DNA of 33,371 nt, from the IMG/VR virus record IMGVR_UViG_3300035703_000287, positions 1 through 33,371 of that record; one strand, 5' to 3'. The notes below the pieces were generated by a model. That model was not told where the DNA came from, did no database searches, and saw nothing but the letters and a program-made list of their open reading frames with translations. Source of the stretch: a virus. A program made the translations under genes and the position numbers. Below, piece after piece: positions 29,495-33,371 of the stretch (position 1 is its first letter; every line of letters starts with the position of its first letter).

Positions 29495-30798
29495 TGACTT
29501 CATACGAGGAGTTTCTAGCGAAGAAAATACAAGACGCGCCGCCTATAGGCAGGATTGTCAAGACCGATGACATCGCCGAACGCTTGCATGACTGGCAGAA
29601 GGAAATAGTCGCGTGGGCGATTGCTACAGGTCGTGCGGCGATATGGGCTGACACTGGCCTAGGCAAGACATTGATGCAGATTGAATGGGCCAGACTGAGC
29701 GGTGATACGTCGCTCATCGTTGCTCCGCTCGCGGTATGCACGCAGACAGTCCGAGAGGCATCAACCGTCGGAATCTCCGCCAAGTACGTGCGCGATCCTT
29801 CGGATATTGATGGTCCTGGTGTCTACGTCACCAATTACGAGATGGTAGGACACTTTGATCCCTCCACCTTCGATGCTGTCGTACTAGATGAGGCTTCCAT
29901 TTTAAAGCAATCTGACGGGAAGACGCGGACAAAACTAATCGAGCATTTTAAGAATGTTCCGATGAGATTGGCTTGCACCGCGACTCCGGCGCCGAACGAT
30001 ATTGAGGAACTCACAAATCAGGCTGAGTTTCTCGGAAGGTCCACGCGAGTGAACATGCTTGCAGCATATTTCGTTCATGATGACGAGGGATGGAGGCTAA
30101 AGGGTCACGCGCACGGTCCGATGTTTAAATGGATGACTACTTGGGCAATTGCATTGCGCCGTCCGTCGGATCTCGGATATTCGGATGATGGCTATAACCT
30201 TCCTGGGCTAGAGATTGTGTCTCATCTTCTGCCGGTTGACGTTGATGTAGAGGGCCAATTGTTCGCTACTGATCTCGGTGGAGTGGGAGGGCGCGCTAAG
30301 GTCAGGAAACAAACACTTGATGCAAGATGCGAGGAAGCGGCTCGGCTTGTCGCTGAGGAATCATCGGAGCCGTGGCTTATCTGGTGCGGATTGAATGACG
30401 AAGCCGTAAAACTTGCTAAGTTGATACCGGGAGCCGTGAACGTTCATGGAGGCATGACAGCCGAACAGAAGGCAGATGCTTTGCTCGGATTCGCGGACGG
30501 CAATATTCAAGTTCTCATCACGAAGCCGAGCATCGCGGCATTTGGGCTCAATTGGCAGCATTGCGCGCGGATGGTGTTTGTCGGCTTGAGCGACTCTTAC
30601 GAGGCTTATTACCAAGCCATCCGCAGGTGTTACCGCTACGGACAGAAAAGGGTAGTAATTGCGCACGTAGTCCTCTCCGAATTGGAGGGACAGATCGCGG
30701 TGAACATCGGCCGCAAGGAATCGGATGCTTCGATCATTACGGCTGGAATGGTTAAGGAAATGCAAGCAACCGGAACTATCTACAAGGGGAGATTATGA
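29494..30798 (+). CDS. SF2 (SNF2-like) helicase
   Basis: The 434-residue protein has Walker A ADTGLGKT (52-59), DEAS (132-135), TATPAPND (162-169) and a late motif VI region QAIRRCYRYGQKR. It translocates on double-stranded DNA using ATP. Length is short, with no extra nuclease domain. It overlaps the methyltransferase gene that follows, a pairing often seen in phages. Confidence 0.85.
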   Translation: MTSYEEFLAKKIQDAPPIGRIVKTDDIAERLHDWQKEIVAWAIATGRAAIWADTGLGKTLMQIEWARLSGDTSLIVAPLAVCTQTVREASTVGISAKYVRDPSDIDGPGVYVTNYEMVGHFDPSTFDAVVLDEASILKQSDGKTRTKLIEHFKNVPMRLACTATPAPNDIEELTNQAEFLGRSTRVNMLAAYFVHDDEGWRLKGHAHGPMFKWMTTWAIALRRPSDLGYSDDGYNLPGLEIVSHLLPVDVDVEGQLFATDLGGVGGRAKVRKQTLDARCEEAARLVAEESSEPWLIWCGLNDEAVKLAKLIPGAVNVHGGMTAEQKADALLGFADGNIQVLITKPSIAAFGLNWQHCARMVFVGLSDSYEAYYQAIRRCYRYGQKRVVIAHVVLSELEGQIAVNIGRKESDASIITAGMVKEMQATGTIYKGRL

Positions 30799-31688
30799 GC
30801 GTCGAGGATCTGTACATGGAAGATAACGCGAGCGGGATCAATTGGGATCTTTGGATGGGAGATTCATGCAAGAGGATGTCCGAGATCCCTTCGGATTCAA
30901 TCGGAATGAGTGTCTATTCGCCTCCTTTCGCTAGCCTTTTTACGTATTCGCCATCGCCTCGCGATCTAGGCAATTCTGCGAGCCGAGCTGAGTTCTTCGA
31001 GCATTACGCATTCATCATCAATGAGAACCTTCGTATCACGATGCCTGGTCGGATCTGCTGCGTCCACGTTCAGCAATTGACGACGAGCATGGCAATGCAC
31101 GGAGTCACCGGTCTAACCGACTTTCGCGGAGAGGTTATCCGCGCCTACATGGATGCCGGATGGATCTTCCACGGTGAGGTGACGATAGACAAGGATCCGC
31201 AGGCACAGGCAATCAGAACTAAGGCGCAAGCATTGATGTTCGCGACGAAGAATCGGGACTCATCTGCGACGAGGCCCGGATTGGCTGACTACTTGCTGCT
31301 GTTCAGGAAGCCGGGACAGAACGCGGTTCAAATTAAGAATGATGTTTCCAATGATGAGTGGATCGGATGGGCTAGGCCGGTATGGCTTGACATTCGCGAG
31401 ACGAATACCCTCAACGCTAGATCCGGCAGGGAGTCATCGGACGAGCGGCATATCTGTCCTCTGCAATTGGACTTCATCGAACGTTGCATTCGATTGTGGA
31501 GCAATGTCGGCGAGACTGTCTTCACTCCTTTCGCCGGCATCGGATCCGAGGTCTATTCAGCCGTGAAGCTGAATAGGCGAGGATTAGGTATTGAACTAAA
31601 GCCGTCGTATTTCAAGTCTGCCGTTAAGCATTTGCAGGAACTTGAATATGAGATGGAAGCGCCATCATTGTTCGATGGTGATGCCTGA
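30795..31688 (+). CDS. DNA adenine/cytosine-N4 methyltransferase (SPPF type)
   Basis: The 297-residue protein has catalytic SPPF (S42-F45) early and SAM-binding FAGIGSE (F246-E252) late, the beta-class order of amino-methyltransferases; SPPF often indicates N4-cytosine. YSPSPRDLGNSASRAEFFEH between them is typical of phage enzymes beside helicases. It probably modifies phage DNA against host restriction. The target site is unknown. Confidence 0.8.
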   Translation: MSVEDLYMEDNASGINWDLWMGDSCKRMSEIPSDSIGMSVYSPPFASLFTYSPSPRDLGNSASRAEFFEHYAFIINENLRITMPGRICCVHVQQLTTSMAMHGVTGLTDFRGEVIRAYMDAGWIFHGEVTIDKDPQAQAIRTKAQALMFATKNRDSSATRPGLADYLLLFRKPGQNAVQIKNDVSNDEWIGWARPVWLDIRETNTLNARSGRESSDERHICPLQLDFIERCIRLWSNVGETVFTPFAGIGSEVYSAVKLNRRGLGIELKPSYFKSAVKHLQELEYEMEAPSLFDGDA

Positions 31689-32329
31689 TGGAGATCTCTG
31701 AGGTTCTGGAAATCATCGGCAGAGCAAAGACTGCTCGGGATCATCAAGTGGAGGTAGGTCCGTCTGAGATAGGCGGTTGCCGTCGCAAGGTCTGGCATCG
31801 TCTTCAGCAGACTCCGGCGATGAATGAAACCTTTGGGCTGGCCGCCTGGATGGGTACGGCGATCCATAAGGCAATCGAACGGGCGTTCGATGTAGCGGAC
31901 CCGTTCAGCGAGCGTTATCTACGCGAGGTAGAGGTTACGTCCGCAGGATTAATGGGCCACGTTGATTTGTACGACATTGATGCTAGGACGGTGACTGACT
32001 GGAAGACGACGACCAAGAAGAATCTTCGCTACTTCCCTTCTCAGCAGCAGCGGACGCAACTTCACCTTTACGGATATCTACTCTCGCAGAATGGCTACCC
32101 GGTGGAGACTGTCCAACTGATCGCAATCGTGCGCGATGGGAATGAGACTGACGTGCGTCAGCACAGCGAGCCCTATGACGTTGGCATGGCGCTAGATGGC
32201 ATTGCTTGGCTTGCGGATGTTCAAGCCTCACAGAGCCCTCCTGAGCCTGAGAAACGGGTTTCGTTCTGCCGGGACTACTGCGAGTTTTGGAGTCTCACGA
32301 ATGATGATGGTTGCCGGGGGATGCCATGA
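31688..32329 (+). CDS. Cas4/RecB-like PD-(D/E)XK exonuclease
   Basis: The 213-residue protein has GPSEIGGCRRKVWH with C31, H60 in GTAIHKAIE, GHVDLYD (D93), TDWKTT (D104, K106) and QQQRTQLHLYGY, the full nuclease core. C31, C194, C198 and C209 fit the four cysteines of a Cas4-type [4Fe-4S] cluster. It degrades DNA ends and likely produces single strands for ERF. It is coupled to both neighbours. Confidence 0.82.
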   Translation: MEISEVLEIIGRAKTARDHQVEVGPSEIGGCRRKVWHRLQQTPAMNETFGLAAWMGTAIHKAIERAFDVADPFSERYLREVEVTSAGLMGHVDLYDIDARTVTDWKTTTKKNLRYFPSQQQRTQLHLYGYLLSQNGYPVETVQLIAIVRDGNETDVRQHSEPYDVGMALDGIAWLADVQASQSPPEPEKRVSFCRDYCEFWSLTNDDGCRGMP

Positions 32330-32556
32330 AGATAGGGAGCCTATTTTCTGGATACGGCGGTCTCGATTCTGCCTGTCAGCAGTATTTCGGAGGAGATCTC
32401 GCCTGGTATTCGGAAATCGAACCGGCAGCCTGCAAGATCCTCGCGGCGCATCATCCGGGCGTTTCGAATCTAGGAGACATTACTACCGTTAATTGGGAAG
32501 GAGTAGCCCCCGTTGACATCCTCACCGGGGGCTACCAACCCATGCCAACCGTTTAG
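32326..32556 (+). CDS. Cytosine methyltransferase, N-terminal fragment
   Basis: This 76-residue fragment holds the SAM-binding motif I (LFSGYGGLDSA) and motif II/III (WYSEIEPAACKIL, NLGDITTV) but ends at a TAG before the catalytic cysteine. ATG 32326 overlaps the nuclease stop. Alone it cannot methylate. Confidence 0.75.
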   Translation: MKIGSLFSGYGGLDSACQQYFGGDLAWYSEIEPAACKILAAHHPGVSNLGDITTVNWEGVAPVDILTGGYQPMPTV

Positions 32557-33361
32557 CCACGCGGGTAAAAGGGAAGGGAAGAATGATGAAAGACATCTCT
32601 GGCCATTCGTTGCCATTGCCATCGATGCGCTTCGACCTAGAGTCGTCGTCTTGGAGAACGTGCGAGGCCACCTCACTCTGGGATTTGGAGATGTCCTCGC
32701 CGACCTTTCCCGAATGGGGTATGACGCGAGGTGGGGAGTTGTTCGAGCTGCCGACGCCGGAGCGCCCCACAGTCGCGCACGGATCTTCATCGTTGCCAAC
32801 CCCTCACGCGGGATTGGGCGAGAGGGGACGAGATGGGGTGTACCCGAATCCTCGCGGGCAGCAGGACTTGCAGCACGCTATCTCTTCCCTGTTGCCGACT
32901 CCAGTAGCCGACCACTCACGGGGTCTAGCGCAACCGGGGACGGATTCCTCATCACTTCCGAACGTTGCAATATCGCTCCTACCCACTCCAACGGTGATGG
33001 ATATGGGCAGCAACTACACACCGGAGGAATGGGAAGCATGGAAACTGAAGCAGAAGGAAGCGCACCGGAACGGGAACGGCCACGGGGCGAGCCTGACTCA
33101 GGAAGCGTTATCGATTGGGGCAAGTATTCAGGCGCGATTATTCGATGGGAGCGAGTCTTAGGAAGATCAGCACCTGAGCCGACCATTCCCGGAACGAATG
33201 GACGGCCACGCCTGAGCCCTTATTTTGTTGAATGGATGCAAGGCCTAGAGCCGGGTCACGTCACCGGCCACGGCTTGCGACCGGCGCAGGAATTGAAGGC
33301 GCTCGGCAACGGGGTCTGTCCTCAGCAAGCACTCTTGGCGCTTCATATGCTGCTTGATTAA
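32513..33361 (+). CDS. Cytosine methyltransferase, catalytic and C-terminal fragment
   Basis: The 282-residue frame holds the catalytic PCQ, ENVRG, motif VIII and the final WMQGLEPGHVTG, LRPAQELKALGNGV segment. TTG 32513 has AAGGAG upstream. Its variable region (about 33000-33110) is low complexity in this frame (EAEGSAPERERPRGEPDSGS) while another frame looks better formed there. Confidence 0.65.
   Translation: MTSSPGATNPCQPFSHAGKREGKNDERHLWPFVAIAIDALRPRVVVLENVRGHLTLGFGDVLADLSRMGYDARWGVVRAADAGAPHSRARIFIVANPSRGIGREGTRWGVPESSRAAGLAARYLFPVADSSSRPLTGSSATGDGFLITSERCNIAPTHSNGDGYGQQLHTGGMGSMETEAEGSAPERERPRGEPDSGSVIDWGKYSGAIIRWERVLGRSAPEPTIPGTNGRPRLSPYFVEWMQGLEPGHVTGHGLRPAQELKALGNGVCPQQALLALHMLLD
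32583..33161 (+). CDS. Overlapping ORF with repeated LPTP motifs inside the methyltransferase gene
   Basis: A 192-residue frame starts at ATG 32583 behind GGGAAGGGAAG, a strong ribosome site. It has a SSSWRTCEATSLWDLEMSSP start, FPEWGMTRGGELFELPTPE, three SLPTP/LLPTP units, and YTPEEWEAWKLKQKEAHRNG near the end. I recall similar LPTP-rich proteins in actinophages next to cytosine methyltransferases. The LPTP units are the alternate-frame reading of the methyltransferase motif VIII region, so this may be a true overlapping gene or a by-product. Confidence 0.45.
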   Translation: MMKDISGHSLPLPSMRFDLESSSWRTCEATSLWDLEMSSPTFPEWGMTRGGELFELPTPERPTVAHGSSSLPTPHAGLGERGRDGVYPNPRGQQDLQHAISSLLPTPVADHSRGLAQPGTDSSSLPNVAISLLPTPTVMDMGSNYTPEEWEAWKLKQKEAHRNGNGHGASLTQEALSIGASIQARLFDGSES

Positions 33362-33371
33362 AGAGCCGTGG
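33245..33371. repeat. Terminal direct repeat, right copy
   Basis: Identical to bases 1-127. The methyltransferase stop at 33361 corresponds to 117 in the left copy, and the terminator stem begins in the last bases. This closes the circle. Confidence 0.95.

Larger units (their letters stand above)
32326..33361 (+). pseudogene. Cytosine-5 DNA methyltransferase interrupted by a frameshift
   Basis: The first ORF (32326-32556) starts MKIGSLFSGYGGLDSACQQY (motif I) and reaches GVAPVDILTGGY, then stops. The second frame (open from TTG 32513 to 33361) continues with PCQPFSHAGKR (motif IV), VVVLENVRG (motif VI), DAGAPHSRARIFIVANP (motif VIII) and KALGNGVCPQQA (motif X). A shift of frame near 32532-32544 would restore one protein. 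The second ORF has AAGGAG 9 nt before TTG 32513, so a split two-chain enzyme is possible. Activity cannot be decided from sequence. Confidence 0.75.

Noticed and set aside
1-33371. CRISPR arrays, insertion sequences, integrase or attachment sites
   Set aside because: No regular repeat-spacer arrays, transposase or integrase motifs were seen. The repeats found are iterons, gene-junction repeats and T-arm-like elements.

Overview
The window is a complete genome of a tailed phage (siphovirus layout, HK97-type head) that very probably infects an actinobacterium. The first 127 and last 127 bases are identical, so the contig closes into a circular map of about 33,244 bp, with the cytosine methyltransferase gene running across the join. 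The host inference rests on a WhiB-family iron-sulphur regulator, the actinophage style of several replication and methyltransferase genes, moderately high GC, and terminators with strong stems but weak U tracts. No integrase, tRNA gene or CRISPR array was found.

Layout. (1) 124-6458, plus strand: a replication initiator with an embedded iteron cluster (likely origin), a zinc-motif partner protein, a run of small overlapping cysteine-rich genes that includes a mosaic array of seven paralogue-like proteins (2165-4299), a Holliday junction resolvase, two HNH proteins, SSB and an excisionase-like HTH protein. (2) 6455-13179: terminase small and large subunits, a tiny membrane protein, portal, a HAD-phosphatase/prohead-protease fusion and the major capsid protein, closed by a strong hairpin terminator. 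(3) 13264-15766: a three-gene glycosylation cassette inserted in the structural operon. (4) 15813-23663: head-tail connectors, major tail protein, tail chaperones with a canonical -1 frameshift site (CCCTTTG), tape measure, a minor tail protein carrying an inserted carbohydrate-binding-like module, and a glycine-rich fibre. (5) 23708-24727: coiled-coil membrane protein, r1t-type holin and NlpC/CHAP-like endolysin, then a bidirectional terminator.

(6) 24731-27441, mostly minus strand: two operons behind near-identical TTGACA promoters. One carries a small protein, a stand-alone prim-pol domain and an HTH protein; the other carries three tiny proteins. A lytic transglycosylase lies on the same strand, and whiB faces the opposite way. 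Three intergenic junctions in these operons carry a 48-nt element that folds like a tRNA acceptor/T-arm minihelix. Its loop is invariant and its T-stem changes in all three copies with full compensation. This is the strongest candidate for something undescribed. (7) 27553-33361, plus strand: small proteins, an ERF single-strand annealing protein, an SF2 helicase paired with a DNA methyltransferase, a Cas4/RecB-like nuclease, and a cytosine-5 methyltransferase broken by a frameshift just before its catalytic PCQ motif and overlapped in another frame by a well-formed ORF.

Most genes overlap by ATGA or TGATG, which implies long translationally coupled transcripts. Assignments are by eye from motifs; no database search was run.
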